DNA from: Argopecten irradians
Taxonomy: Eukaryota > Mollusca > Bivalvia > Pectinida > Pectinidae
Reading direction: 5' to 3'
NCBI RefSeq assembly: GCF_041381155.1
Contig: NC_091143.1
Coordinates: 36,570,679 to 36,634,678, forward strand
DNA: 64,000 nucleotides
Below the pieces are notes generated by a model. The model was not told the DNA's origin and ran no database searches. It saw only the letters and a list, made by a program, of their open reading frames with translations. This document shows positions 10,637-23,164 of this stretch, one piece after another (the stretch's first letter is position 1; each line of letters starts with the position of its first letter). A program made the translations under genes and the position numbers.

Positions 10637-13600
10637 TGTCATCAAGCCTATGTGTATATAGACTCAAAGTAGCTTATATATATATATATATAGTGTTGGC
10701 TGCTTTAGGAGTTATATGTTTATGTAAAACTAACATACTTCGATCGTTACGGTGTTCATGGTGTACCGCTTACACACCTGATAAGAATGAATATATATCT
10801 AATTGGATAAAGAACAGCTGGGTGACCTTGAGATACGTAGCGATGAATCCATATCAGCCGAACATTTTTCATCTCTAAAAGTGAATGTGTAAGATTTAAA
10901 CATAAACTCTTGTACTGAACTGTCTACACTACAAACATGACATGTGTAGAACTGTTCATGTAAACAAAAGCCAGTTTAACTCTAGACAGTTTACACTCCA
11001 AGTTTACATGTGTAGAATGTTCATGTACAAAATCCCAGTTTACTAAGCAGTGTGACATGTCTCAATTGTTCTTCTTTACTTTGGGAATTCTATTATCGTC
11101 AGGGTGGCTGTTTCGCTTGTTAGAATATTTTTTGGTAATACTTCCAAATAATTGTTGAGCCACACCGGGCACATAATGACATCGGTGGTTTGAGACTGAA
11201 AATTTCCTTATTTGTTACATGAGATTTTTCACAAACGCTTTCAACATAATAGTCATGGAAAAGTGACAGATTAAATCAGTACGTATTGACACATGATATT
11301 CTGAGGGCAAAACGGTAATACTAACGAGTTTTTCTCCTCACGCGGCGAGTTTGCCAAAATACGCAAGTGTGGTCCCAAACTCGGGGTTCCCGATATTTTG
11401 TCGAGATTTTCTACCCAACATTATTACTCATTATGATATAACGTTTAATATTACTACAATATGGCATCACAACATAAACTTTTACGATAGATAATGATGT
11501 TTGCTAATCTTGGGCGCAACAATATACCCTAAATGATGAGTTTACATTCGTTTGTAAGAAGTATAATTATCCATTCAAAGAATTATAGTTCAGGTATAAG
11601 TTTAAAAGTTATTATAAACCCTCATTTACCATGAAGCTTGTGCATTTGCTCCTCAATTTCACGCAGTCTTGGAAGCGAAAAGAGATATGAAAAGTGGAAA
11701 AATTCTTTTTCTACAATATATCTTATCGAAAGAAATCCCACTTTGCATACTTATATATAGATAAAAAGGAAAATCCTATTGAGACAATCAGAATAGATTT
11801 TTCTCTTTGTAATCGCGATCATGTAGGGTAAAGTTAATGTATACAAAATTCGGCGAGTATCAAGTAGGAATTTCTAAAATTTGTGCAAAAAAGTTAGTAA
11901 TACATAAAAGTCACCTAATTGCTAAGATCAGACACTCGTTTATATCATAGTCTGCTTTGTAGAGGATTATAATGGTTTGCAGAATTCTATGAATTGAGTC
12001 AGATGAACGTAACATTGCCGAGGTCATTGCGTATCAGGCAATTCATTTATAATATTAAAAACACACTAGTACTGGGTATCATTGAGATAGATGGCTAGTA
12101 TATAGCAACAGAAGTCATATATCTTTCCCTATGTTTTATTACATTAATGCAGTGACCAGTGTACGCATGTTGTAATCCTATTGTATCTAAATGATTTTGT
12201 CTGCATGAGGTTTAATGTGTTTCGTTTAGGTGAATGGTTGGATGTGGATCGTTTGTATGTGGTTAGAGTGTGCATAAATGGTGGGCAGGGGTGGATCTAT
12301 CATTGCTCATGTAGGAGCAATGCCACATAAGTTCACACTCTTAATTAATAACTGAACTATAGCATGTTGTTGACATTGTTAAGTCTTTAATCAAACCGCA
12401 AAGTTGCCGCGGTCCATATATGGTTTTGGGACTTAGACAAACATGAAAGGAAGGTTGGTGGCGCAGTTGAATTGCATGAATGTTTCGTTTCATATCAATA
12501 AATGTTCCCTCCAAGTTAAAACATATAAGTGAACACAGTCATTGAAATGGGCGCTGTCATAGGAGACATTGATTTATATTGGGACGGAGAAATTAAAAAC
12601 CATGTTAAAATGTATAACCAAATAACATCATTTTTTACTAAAAGAATATTTGGATTATTTTTTTTCTAAATTTATTACCATCTGTTAGTGGTGTAGAAAA
12701 GCTACTATGAAATTTTATCGTGTGTCAGTAGTGTGATGAGTGGAGAGACATTTAAGGTGAATAGATAGTATAATAAAATGGTTTTTTGAATCTTGTTTTG
12801 TAAAGTTGTATTATTTAGCTGTTGTATAGGTGGCCATCAGGTATATGTAGTCTTCGTTTGTTGGGTCCGTATAACTTCTTGTGCGTTGAGAATTGTCGTT
12901 GAAATGATGATTGACTCTGATGTTTTTGTCGACATTTTATTCTTTAGTACTTCATACGTTACATAGAGTCATTGTTGATATATGTGGCCCAAAATGGGAC
13001 CACACACAAGGTGTGTGCTCCTCTATGTTTCTCCCTCTCTCTTCTACAATAAGTGGTCAGCTCTATTTATACATAACAACGAGAGCATAAGAATCAGTAT
13101 TTGGCCATGGTATCCAACATCTGAAACATCTGATACATGGATAGCTACTGTATAACATAAGTAACACGCTGAACCAATTAATACTGACCAGTTTCATAAT
13201 TAGCATTACATATAAGATGTTCAGACACCACATACCATTACACAACAACGAGAAACCTATACCTATAACCCAGGACTATTATGTACAAACCTGGCCAGCT
13301 ATCGCATGGCACTGATAACTGATAGTATATATACGTTTAGACCTGGGACACACACGAATAGCTGTAAGTCTATATCAGTATCTTATGAAATAAAAACTAA
13401 TTATATTATAATAGTAAAATATTAAATCAATGTAAAATTAACAAAATTTGTTTCACATAGTGGCATGTATTCAGTATTACGGATAAATTACAATAACACC
13501 ACAACATCAAAAGGAATCGTTTATTCTCACTAAAAATATATTTGGAAACAGCATTTTTTTTTAGATTTATTACAATTATCCCTAGTTGGGTTGTAGAATA

Positions 13601-13685
13601 GCTGTCATAAATGAATCGCGTGTCAGTAGTGTAATGAGAGAAAACTCATGTATGGGGAGTGCACCTAATGTTTACATGTTCTTTG
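10637..13685. other. Gene-free stretch with diverged internal duplications
   Basis: I see no coding exon. Visible structure: a tandem duplication of about 65 bp at 10915-11045 ('catgtgtagaa...gttcatgta'), a segment 11350-11560 resembling 27960-28110 and 28560-28600, a segment 11625-11960 resembling 10010-10250, and the pair 12640-12740 / 13525-13650 sharing 'gtgtgtcagtagtgt'. A TG/CA-rich stretch at 12960-13030 contains inverted 'ccacacacaaggtgtgtg'. Confidence 0.5.
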
Positions 13686-13689
13686 GTTG

Positions 13690-16600
13690 TTTTGTGTGTG
13701 TGTTTGATGGTGTGTATATATGTATGTTTGTGTGTGTGTTTTGATGGTGTGTATATATGTATGTTTGTGTGTGTGTGTGTTTGATGGTGTGTATATATGT
13801 ATGTTTGTGTGTGTGTGTTTGATGGTGTGTATATATGTATGTTTGTGTGTGTGTTCGATGGTGTGTATGTATGTACGTTTGGGTGTGTGTGTGTTCGATG
13901 GGTGTGTATGTATGTATGTTTGGGTGTGTGTGTTCGATGTGGTGTGTGTATGTATGTATGTTTGGGTGTGTGTTCGATGGTGGTGTGTGTATGTATGTAT
14001 GTTTGGGTGTGTGTTCGATGGTTTATGTATGTATGTATGTTTTTGTGTGTGTTCGATGGTGTGTATGTATGTATGTTTTTTGTGTGTGTTCGATGGTGTG
14101 TATGTATGTATGTTTTTGTGTGTGTTCGATGGTGTGTATATATGTATGTTTTTGTGTGTGTTCGATGGGTGTATGTGTATGTATGTATGTGTTTTTGTGT
14201 GTGTTTCGATGGTGTGTTCTGATGTGTGTATGTATTACGTTGTGTGTGTTCGATGGTGTGTATGTAATGTACGTTTGGGTGTGTGTGTTCGATGGTGTGT
14301 ATGTATGTATGTTTGGTGTGTGTGTTCGATGGTGTGTATGTATGTACGTTTGTGGTGTGTGTTCGATGGTGGTGTATGTATGTATGGTTTGGGTGGTGTG
14401 TTCGATGGGTGTGTATGTATGTATGTTTTTGTGTGTGTTCGATGGTGTGTATATATGTATGTTTGTGTGTGTGTTCGATGGTGTGTGTATGTATGTACGT
14501 TTGGGTGTGTGTGTTCGATGGTGTGTATGTATGTATGTTTGGGGTGTGTGTTCGATGGTGTGTATATATGTATGTTTTTGTGTGTGTTCGATGGTGTGTA
14601 TGTATGTATGTTTGTGTGTGTGTTCGATGGTGTGTATGTATGTACGTTTTGGGTGTGTGTGTTCGATGGTGTGTATGTATGTATGTTTGGGTGTGTGTTC
14701 GATGGTGTTTATGTATGTACGTTTGGGTGTGTGTGTTCGATGGTGTGTATATATGTATGTTTGTGTGTGTGTGTTCGATGGTGTGTATGTATGTATGTAT
14801 GTTGTGTTCGATGTGTTTATGGTATGAGTATGTTTGGGTGTGTGTTCGATGGGTGTATATATGTACGTTTTGGGTGTGTGTGTGTTCGATGGTGTGTATA
14901 TATGTATGTTTTTGTGTGTGTTCGATGGTGTGTATGTACGTTTGGGTGTGTGTTCGATGGTGTGTATGTATGTACGTTTGGGTGTGTGTGTTCGATGGTG
15001 TGTATATATGTATGTTTTTGTGTGTGTGTTCGATGGTGTGTATATATGTATGTTTGTGTGTGTGTTCGATGGTGTGTATGTATGTATGTTTGTTGTGTGT
15101 GTTCGATGGTGTGTATATATGTATATGTTTGTGTGTGTGTGTTCGATGGTGTGTATGTATGTATGTTTGGGTGTGTGTGTTCGATGGTGTGTATATATGT
15201 ATGTTTGTGTGTGTGTTCGATGGTGTGTATATATGTATGTTTTTTGTGTGTGTTCGATGGTGTGTATGTATGTATGTTTGGGTGTGTGTGTTCGATGGTG
15301 TGTATATATGTATGTTTGGGTGTGTTCGTTGGTGGTGTATAGTATGTATGTTTGGGTGTGTGTGTTCGATGAGTGTGTATGTATGTATGTTTGGGTGTGT
15401 GTGTTCGATGGTGTGTATGTATGTATGTTTGTGTGTGTTCGATGGTGTGTATATATGTACGTTTGGGGTGTGTGTTCGATGGTGTGTTACGTTTGGGATG
15501 GTGTTCGATGGTGTGTATGATATGTATGTTTGGTGTGTGTGTTCGATGGTGTGTATGTATGTATGTTTGGGTGTGTGTGTTCGATGGTGTGTATGTATGT
15601 ATGTTTGCGGTGTGTGTTTCGATGGTGTGTGTGTGTGTGTCGATGGATGGTGTGTATGTATGTATGTTTGGGTGTGTGTGTTCGATGGTGTGTATATATG
15701 TATGTTTGGGTGTGTGTGTTTCGATGGTGTGTATATATGTATGTTTGTGTGTTTGTGTGTTCGATGGTGTGTATATATGTATGTTTGTTTGTGTGTGTTC
15801 GATGGTGTGTATGTATGTATGTTTGGGTGTGTGTTCGATGGTGTGTATGTATGTATGTTTGGGTGTGTGTTCGATGGTGTGTATGTATGTATGTTTGGGT
15901 GTGTGTGTTCGATGGTGTGTATATATGTATGTTTGTGTGTGTGTTCGGATGGTGTGTATATATGTATGTTTGTGTGTGTGTTCGATGGTGTGTATGTATG
16001 TATGTTTGGGTGTGTGTGTTCGATGTGTGTATGTCGTATATGTATGTTTGGTGTGTGTGTGTTCGATGTGTGTGTATATATGTATGTTTGTGTGTGTGTG
16101 TTCGATGGTGTGTATATGTATGTTTGTGTTGTTGTGTGTGTTCGATGGTGTGTATGTATATGTTTGTTTGTGTGTGTTCGATGGTGTGTATGTATGTACG
16201 TATGTGTGTTGTGTGATGTGTGTGGGTGTGTGTTCGATGGTGTGTATATATGTATGTTTGTGTGTTCGATGGTGTGTATGTATGTATGTTTGGGTGTGTG
16301 TGTTCGATGGTGTGTATGTATGTATGTTTTGTGTGTGTGTTCGATGGTGTGTATATATGTATGTATGTTTGGGTGTGTGTTCGATGGTGTGTATGTATGT
16401 ATGTTTGGGTGTGTGTGTTCGATGGTGGTGTGTATATATGTATGTTTTTGGTGTGTGTGTTCGATGGTGTGTATGTATGTATGTTTGGGGTGTGTGTTCG
16501 ATGGTGTGTATATATGTATGTTTTTGTGTGTGTGTGTTCGATGTGTGTGTATGTATGTATGTTTGGGTGTGTGTGTTCGATGGTGTGTATATATGTATGT

Positions 16601-18322
16601 TTGGTGTGTGTGTTCGATGGTGTGTATATATGTATGTTTGTGTGTGTGTTCGATGGTGTGTATGTATGTATGTTTTGGGTGTGTGTGTTCGATGGTGTGT
16701 GTATATATGTATGTTTGTTTTGTGTGTGTTCGATGGTGTGTATATATGTATGTTTGTGTGTGTGTGTTCGATGGTGTGTATATATGTATGTTTGGGGTGT
16801 GTGTTCGATGTGTATGTTTGGGTGTGTGTCGATGGTGTGTATATATGTATGTTTTGTAGTGTGTTCGATGGGTGTGTATATATGTATGTTTGGGTGTGTG
16901 TTCGATGGTGTGTATGTATGTTTGTGTGTGTGTTCGATGGTGTGTATGTATGTACGTTTGGGTGATGTGTGTGTGTGTTCGATGGTGTGTATGTATGTAT
17001 GTTTGGGTGTGTGTTCGATGGTGTGTATGTATGTATGTTTGGGTGTGTGTTCGATGGTGTGTATGTATGTATGTTTGGGTGTGTTTGATGGTGTGTATTA
17101 TGTATGTTTGGTGTGTGTTCGATGGTGTGTATGTATGTACGTTTGGGTGTGTGTGTTCGATGGTGTGTGTATGTATGTATGTTTGGTGTGTGTGTGTTCG
17201 ATGGTGTGATGTATGTACGTTTTTGTGTGTGTTCGATGGTGTGTATGTATGTATGTTTGGGGTGTGTGTGTTCGATGGTGTGTATATATGTATGTTTGGT
17301 GTGTGTGTTCGATGGTGTGTATATATGTATGTTTGTGTGTGTGTTCGATGGTGTGTATGTATGTACGTTTGGGTGTGTGTGTTCGATGGTGTGTATATAT
17401 GTATGTTTGTGTGTGTGTTCGATGGTGTGTATGTATGTACGTTTGGGTGTGTGTGTTCGATGGTGTGTATATATGTATGTTTGTGTGTGTGTTCGATGGT
17501 GTGTATGTATGTATGTTTGGGTGTGTGTGTTCGATGGTGGTGTGTATATATGTATGTTTGTGTGTGTGTGTTTGATGGTGTGTATATATGTATGTTTGTG
17601 TGTGTGTGTTTGATGGTGTGTATATATGTATGTTTGTGTGTGTGTTCGATGGTGTGTATGTATGTATGTTTGTGTGTGTTCGATGGTGTGTATGTATGTA
17701 TGTATGTTTGTGTGTGGTGTGTGTTCGATGGTGTGTATATATGTATGTTTGTGTGTGTGTTCGATGGTGTGTATATATGTATGTTTGGGTGTGTGTTCGA
17801 TGGTGTGTATATATGTATGTTTGTGTGTGTTCGATGGTGTGTATATATGTATGTTTGTGTGTGTGTGTGTTCGATGGTGTGTATATATGTATGTTTGTGT
17901 GTGTGTGTTTGATGGTGTGTATATATGTATGTTTTTGTGTGTGTTCGATGGTGTGTGTATATATGTACGTTTGGGTATGTGTGGTCGATGGTGTGTATAT
18001 ATGTATGTTTGTGTGTGTGTTCGATGGTGTGTATATATGTATGTTTGTGTGTGTGTGTTTGATGGTGTGTATATATGTATGTTTGTGTGTGTGTTCGATG
18101 GTGTGTATGTATGTATGTTTGGGTGTGTGTTCGATGGTGTGTATGTATGTATGTATGTTTGAGTGTGTGTGTTCGATGGTGTGTATGTATGTATATTTGG
18201 GTATGTGTGTTCGATGGTGTGTATGTATGTATGTTCGGGTGTGTGTTCGATGGTTTATGTATGTATGTATGTTTGGGTGTGTGTGTTCGATGGTGTGTAT
18301 GTATGTTTGGATGTGTGTGTTG
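13690..18322. repeat. 4.6-kb GT-rich minisatellite, about 37-bp unit
   Basis: About 120 tandem units built on 'gtgtgtgttcgatggtgtg' followed by 'tatgtatgtatgtttggg' or 'tatatatgtatgtttgtg'. The plus strand is almost pure G and T with some A. Unit length varies by a few bases through GT and T slippage. The only cytosines are in CpG, mainly in TTCGATGG and in the TACGTTT variant, and alternate copies carry TG at the same sites. Units near 17341-17490 form a 74-bp dimer repeated exactly. The unit lacks stop codons in most frames, which creates long spurious open frames on both strands. Confidence 0.97.
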
Positions 18323-18325
18323 AAA

Positions 18326-18925
18326 ACAATTGAGGGTAGATTCACATGTTTCATTCTTGTTTTGATTTCAATATAGTGACGAAACACCCATAATGTAAAT
18401 AGACCTTAATATTTTATTATAAAGAGTAAGTAAAAATAAACGATTAACCAACCCCAATGTATGATAACTGGCTAACAAGTAAGCTTTCAATAAAGCATAA
18501 GCCGATGGCGACGCGGGTGTATTGTAAACTTTCCTTTTCCTATCAATGTTTTTACATCTACTGTTTTTAATTTTGTCTTATTAATTTTGAGTTACGTATG
18601 TTTTATTTTAATCTGCGTGACATCAGGATATCAGGATACAACAATTAATCATGTACACAATTCCACGCATCCACACATTTGGTTTGTTTACGAACGCTTT
18701 TGGATTCCTAACTCGCTAATCAGAGATGGCAGGTAACTATGATGTGTCATAACACCTATAGTCCATTTATGGTTTTGATAGCATAGGTAAACGTTCTTTA
18801 AACTACACACTACTATTTCTTATGATGTTGTTTTTACTTACATGCGTATTAGCAAAGATATCTGAGGTAAAAGGAAATACAAACTACAATGTAGTTCTCT
18901 CACGCGCGCGCGGTTAGCCAACTAC
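18326..18925. other. No recognised feature
   Basis: Ordinary AT-rich sequence between the GT array and the retrotransposon LTR, with a short alternating CG run at about 18901-18911. Confidence 0.5.
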
Positions 18926-20524
18926 TGTAACGTATCGGGGGTCCGATCTCAATTTGTCACACCAAAGATCCCAACAGTTATAAGTATTCATCAACTAACA
19001 AACAAGGAGCCGCAAAGCTTGGCATTATCCCCCGCGCCCAGTTGTGTATGAAAGCTCAAACATAAAATAAATGAAGCTCATTGTAACTAAGAGTTTAAAT
19101 TTTGATATTGTCATCCATGTAGGTTTAACTATTTGAACAGAGCTTAGTATTGTCCTTGAATAAATTCATACAACAATATATCCGCTCTCCAGTAACATGA
19201 CATTTAAAAGTAACAGAAAAAGTATCGAAAATGAAAGGTTCCCATTAGCAAAAGGCACAACTAGAGCACTAGCCTAACATGTACAGAAAGTTGAATGGTT
19301 TCGATTATAGCCCGGAATAGAAAGGAAACTTTAATAATATGGTATTTTTTAATAAATTTCCATGGTAACAGAAAAAGTAACTAAAATGGAAGGTTCCCAT
19401 TAGAAAAAGGCACAAAACTAGAGCACTAGCCTAACATGTACAGAAAGTTTCGTGTAGCAAAGTTGAACGGTTTTCGAGTTATAGCCCGGAATAGAAAGGA
19501 AACTTTAATAATATAGTATTTTTGAAATAAGTTTCCATGGAAACAGAAAAAGTATCGAAAATGAAAGGTTCCCATTAGCAAAAGGCACAACTAGAGCACT
19601 AGCCTAACATGTACAGAAAGTTTCGTGTAGCCAAGTTGAACGGTTTTCGAGTTATAGCCCGGAATAGAAAGGGAAACTTTAATAATATGGTAATTTTTTA
19701 ATAAGTTTCCATGGTAACAGAAAAAGTATTGAAAATGGAAGGTTCCCATTAGAAAAAGGCACAACTAGAGCACTAGCCTAACATGTACAGAAAGTTTCGT
19801 GTAGCCAAGTTGAACGGTTTTCGAGTTATAGCCCGGAATAGAAAGGAAACTTTAATAATATGGTATTTTTGAATAAGTTTCCATGGTAACAGAAAAAGTA
19901 TTGAAAATGAAACTAAAAAGAGCCCGTTTGCCAATATATACGGACGGACGCAGGGCCTACCTAAATGTACAGAGTTTGAATATTTACAGGACAGGGACAT
20001 GCTGCTTACATGAAATACTATTATACTTGTTCTACACACTAAAATGGTTCCCTTAAGCTATATACTCTAACTAACAAACATTTTGTACTACAACCTAATC
20101 TAAGACAATAGAAAGTATATATTTACAGGTATGGACAATGTACGTCCTTTGCTCGGCCTCCCTATATACCATCTACAAGTATCTCACCTAAAGATTAAAA
20201 TGAGCTCTCAAATAGCTGCAGTGCTGTTCTAAATACCCGTGGTACTTTACCACACCACAACGGACACTAAGTACTTAAACCCAGTCCTATAGCTACCGCT
20301 CCCCACAGTGTTAAACCACACTGCTATACCCTAGCCAGCCTCTGTCCTCTGTGTATAAGCCCAAATACACACACTGACCCCGGCTGCACGGCTGCACCGC
20401 TGACCACTACAGGCCAAAATGAGGTCTCAAAACTCCATACAGTGACTACATGCAATAGTACTGTAGCCAGCACTGTGTCCTCTGTGTATAAACCCTACAC
20501 ACACTGACCCGGGCTGCACTGCAG
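18926..20524 (-). repeat. Left (3') LTR, interrupted and truncated
   Basis: It starts TGTAACGTATCGGGGG, like the right LTR, and aligns with it to about 20524, where the match ends abruptly. It contains two insertions relative to the right LTR: about 19005-19916 (with the 174-bp tandem array) and about 19941-20033. The outer U3 end (in element orientation) is missing or replaced. Confidence 0.8.
19209..19912. repeat. 174-bp tandem repeat inside the LTR
   Basis: About four copies of a unit that begins 'aacagaaaaagta' (at about 19211, 19367, 19541, 19716 and 19888) and includes 'ggttcccattagcaaaagg', 'gcactagcctaacatgtac' and 'gagttatagcccggaatag'. The first copy has an internal deletion. The array is absent from the right LTR. 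Confidence 0.9.
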
Positions 20525-21104
20525 CTATCATATGTATGATATGAATACTGAATAAACAAAATATCAATAGAGTACATGCATGCAATTATCAAAAAATATA
20601 AAAAGTTAAATGTATATGTAAAATATATATATATATATACTTAAACTTTTAAAAGACGTTGTGCATCAGTAGATATTAAGAAAAAAATATATCAACACGG
20701 CATTTCTTTTCGCTAACGTTTTCAGGCCTTTCAGGCCATCTTCAGGCGATTGTTTATTTACTTTAGCTTAGATACAAGATGACGTCATAGTAAAATGATG
20801 ACGTCATAATAGACAATACTCGCAGGGGAGCTAATGGTATTTAGATACAAGATGACGTCATAGTAAATGATGACGTCATAATAGACAATACTCGCAGGGG
20901 AGGTAACGGTATATATATACTTTAACAACATGTTTAATAACACAACTCGACAAAAAAATGCATTAAAAGTAAAGTATGTGTATCAAAAGTTGACTAGCTA
21001 TGATAACATTTTATATAAAAAATAACAACATAACAAAGAAGCACCGATCTTCAATATTGCAATGACTACAACCTACAATCTGTGTGCAGTAACTATATCC
21101 ATTT
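20525..21104. other. Region between LTR break and zinc-finger frame, with CRE tetrad
   Basis: Non-coding. It contains a tandem duplication of about 73 bp (about 20768-20910), each copy with two perfect TGACGTCA octamers (20780, 20799, 20853, 20871). On the minus strand it also contains a CTGAAGA...GGCC...GGCC...GAAA arrangement (20745-20720). It may be the element's 3' untranslated region or a separate insertion. Confidence 0.5.
20768..20910. promoter_or_regulatory. Four CRE-type octamers in a 73-bp tandem duplication
   Basis: Perfect palindromes TGACGTCA at 20780-20787, 20799-20806, 20853-20860 and 20871-20878. Start-to-start spacing within each pair is 19 and 18 bases. CREB/ATF binding is known for this motif; activity here is inferred only. 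Confidence 0.45.
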
Positions 21105-22005
21105 TTAGATGAATGTCTCCTCAAATTCAATGATCTCATGATCTTGACCATTCTCAGAGTACCTGGTGGTCTTAGTCACTGTTTTCCTGGACCTTGACTC
21201 AGTCTGAGTTCCTACATGAGAAACCTTGGTCAATCTGACCTTCTTTGCACCTATCCTTCGGGTCCATGTTAGCTGGATCCTTTGGATGTAGACATGTCTG
21301 TGACCGCTTCTTTCCGGCGAACACAGGGGCCGGTTCTGTCCTTTTCCTTTTAGTCCGACCAATATTGCTACTGTCCTCAATGTCGGAATCTTCGGACGCT
21401 GACAATTCAAGGTCACCTATCAGTGTTCCTGGGTCCTCCTCAAACCAGCTTACCTCATCATCAGATATATCCCCAGTTTTGGGACAAGCAGATGAATCAT
21501 CTGCGCTGGTTTTAACGCTGCTGCTTTCCCCAGTTTCATGCCGCTTCTTATGTCGGCGCAAATTTGCTGCTTTGTAAGTGGTGTATGCACAACTACCACA
21601 TTTAAGTACGTTGTTGACGGTCTTCATCCCATATTCCATAAGATGAAGCTTTATTGCCTCCATAGTCGATATTTTCGTCGACCAGTTGGGGCACGTGTGT
21701 CGTTTTAGTTTCACTGGAGTTGTCTTGGTTTTGGCCATTTTCCTGGAAAGAGAGAAGAGAGACATGGCATATAGTGATTTGCTTTGGACAAGGTGTACCG
21801 GAGTAAAATCAGAATGCCATTTGGGAGGACGCCGTTGTCTCCTGGAGCCTCTTTCCCCATTCTGAAAATCATTCTCAGGAAACCAATCCCCTCCCTCCAT
21901 TGTCTCACTTTGCTGACTACTTTCTAACTGAAAACTGGTCTCATTTACCTGCACCCGAACATCTCTCAGTCCTGACACTTCACCTTTCTGCTCACCACGC
22001 AACAC
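21105..22005 (-). pseudogene. Pol C-terminal tail plus C2H2 zinc-finger frame of the Gypsy element
   Basis: The first part (22005 to about 21740) ends the polyprotein, with a basic RRQRRPPKWHSDFTPV block typical of Gypsy pol ends. From the Met at 21738 a distinct basic segment follows, with one clear C2H2 finger, CGSCAYTTYKAANLRRHKKRH (C-x2-C-x12-H-x3-H; residues 136, 139, 152 and 156 of the open frame), then an acidic Ser/Asp-rich stretch and a KRKR basic cluster. The frame ends at 21199. A neighbouring frame continues plausibly to 21105 (ending EIIEFEETFI), suggesting one frameshift near 21250. It could be a fused C-terminal domain or a separate accessory protein. Its role is unknown. Confidence 0.7.
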
Positions 22006-22084
22006 CTGTTATTTTATTCCTCTTATTCTATCCGCATGCACTACCTGCATTCTGCCTTTATGACCACCTCTGATCTTGTAAGTT

Positions 22085-23164
22085 ACCTCCCCTACCCTGG
22101 AAATTACTTTGAACGGCCCTTACCATCATTCAGAAAGTTTGTGAGATTTCCCCGGGCGCACGTTTGGGAAACCCGTAAACGTAAACCCGATCACCTGGTT
22201 TAAAACATTGCCTTGACACCTTCTGATCGTAATATTTCTTCTGCCTATTCATCGCTCCCTTTGCATGTTGCCTGACATGCTTGTGCGAATCCACCATTTG
22301 CTCTTTCAATTTCCACACCCATTCATTCATAGGAATAGATTTAAGGTGCTGGGGCATTTGAAACTGGAGGTCTGGTGGAGTAGTTACTTCGCGACCTAGC
22401 ATCATTAGGTTAGGAGAGTTGCGGGTTGTTTCATACTCTGTGGAACGGTACGCCATAAGAACATACGGAAGATATTCATCCCAGTCAGTTTGATGACTGT
22501 TAACAAATGCACTTAACATTGTAACCAGTGTTTTGTTAAAGCGCTCTACCATTCCATCTGACTGAGGGTGGTAGGGTGTAGTGCGTGTTTTGGTAATACG
22601 AAGGAGCTCGCACATTTCCTTAAACAACTCGCTCTCAAACTGAGTACCTTGGTCTGAATGGATTGAGTGTGGTACACCGAATCTGCACACCACTTCCTCC
22701 ACAACTATCTTTGCCACAGTGGCCGCCTCCATATTGGACATAGCAAAGCATTCTGTCCATTTGGTATAATAATCGGAAATAACCAATATATGACGGTTAC
22801 CGCCCTTGGTAAGAGGCAGCTCACATAGAATATCTAGAGCTATCCTCTCCATTGGAAATCCCGACTCCACCATTTGCATTGGCGCTCTCTTGCTCGGTAA
22901 AGGTGCTTTCCGCTTGTTGCAATGTGGGCATCCAGCAATATAACTCTTAACATCCATTTGTAGTCCTGGCCAATAGTATCCTTGTCTGATACGAGCAAGC
23001 GTTTTCTTGACTCCAAGATGACCAGCTGTTCGGTTGTCATGACAAAATCCTAGTACAGTCCGACGCAACGATGCCGGTATCACTGCTTGCACCGACTGCA
23101 GCAGCGAATTCTTCCCACACTTGCACAACCAGCGACTCGAATTTTGACCAGAGTGCCTTAACAA
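22085..23164 (-). pseudogene. Gypsy integrase
   Basis: The open frame covers the HHCC zinc domain (H42, H49, C79, C82 of the frame) and the catalytic core with D111 (ALDILCELP), D171 (HSDQGTQFE) and E207 (DGMVERFNK). The last two are 35 residues apart, i.e. DD35E. The frame breaks at 22130. The GPFKVI...VVHADRIR continuation, a GPF/Y module, reads on in another frame to about 22010. The integrase inserts element cDNA into host DNA. The catalytic triad survives, but the frame is broken on both sides. Confidence 0.92.

Noticed and set aside
13690..18322. CRISPR-like regular repeat
   Set aside because: Units are contiguous without unique spacers, and the genome is eukaryotic.
13720..18387. Open frames of up to 858 codons (plus) and 429 codons (minus) across the GT array
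   Set aside because: They are a by-product of a stop-free repeat whose unit is not a multiple of three. Several overlapping frames are open at once, with no domain and no single favoured frame.
21245..21577. 110-codon plus-strand frame
   Set aside because: It is the antisense of the Gypsy zinc-finger frame.
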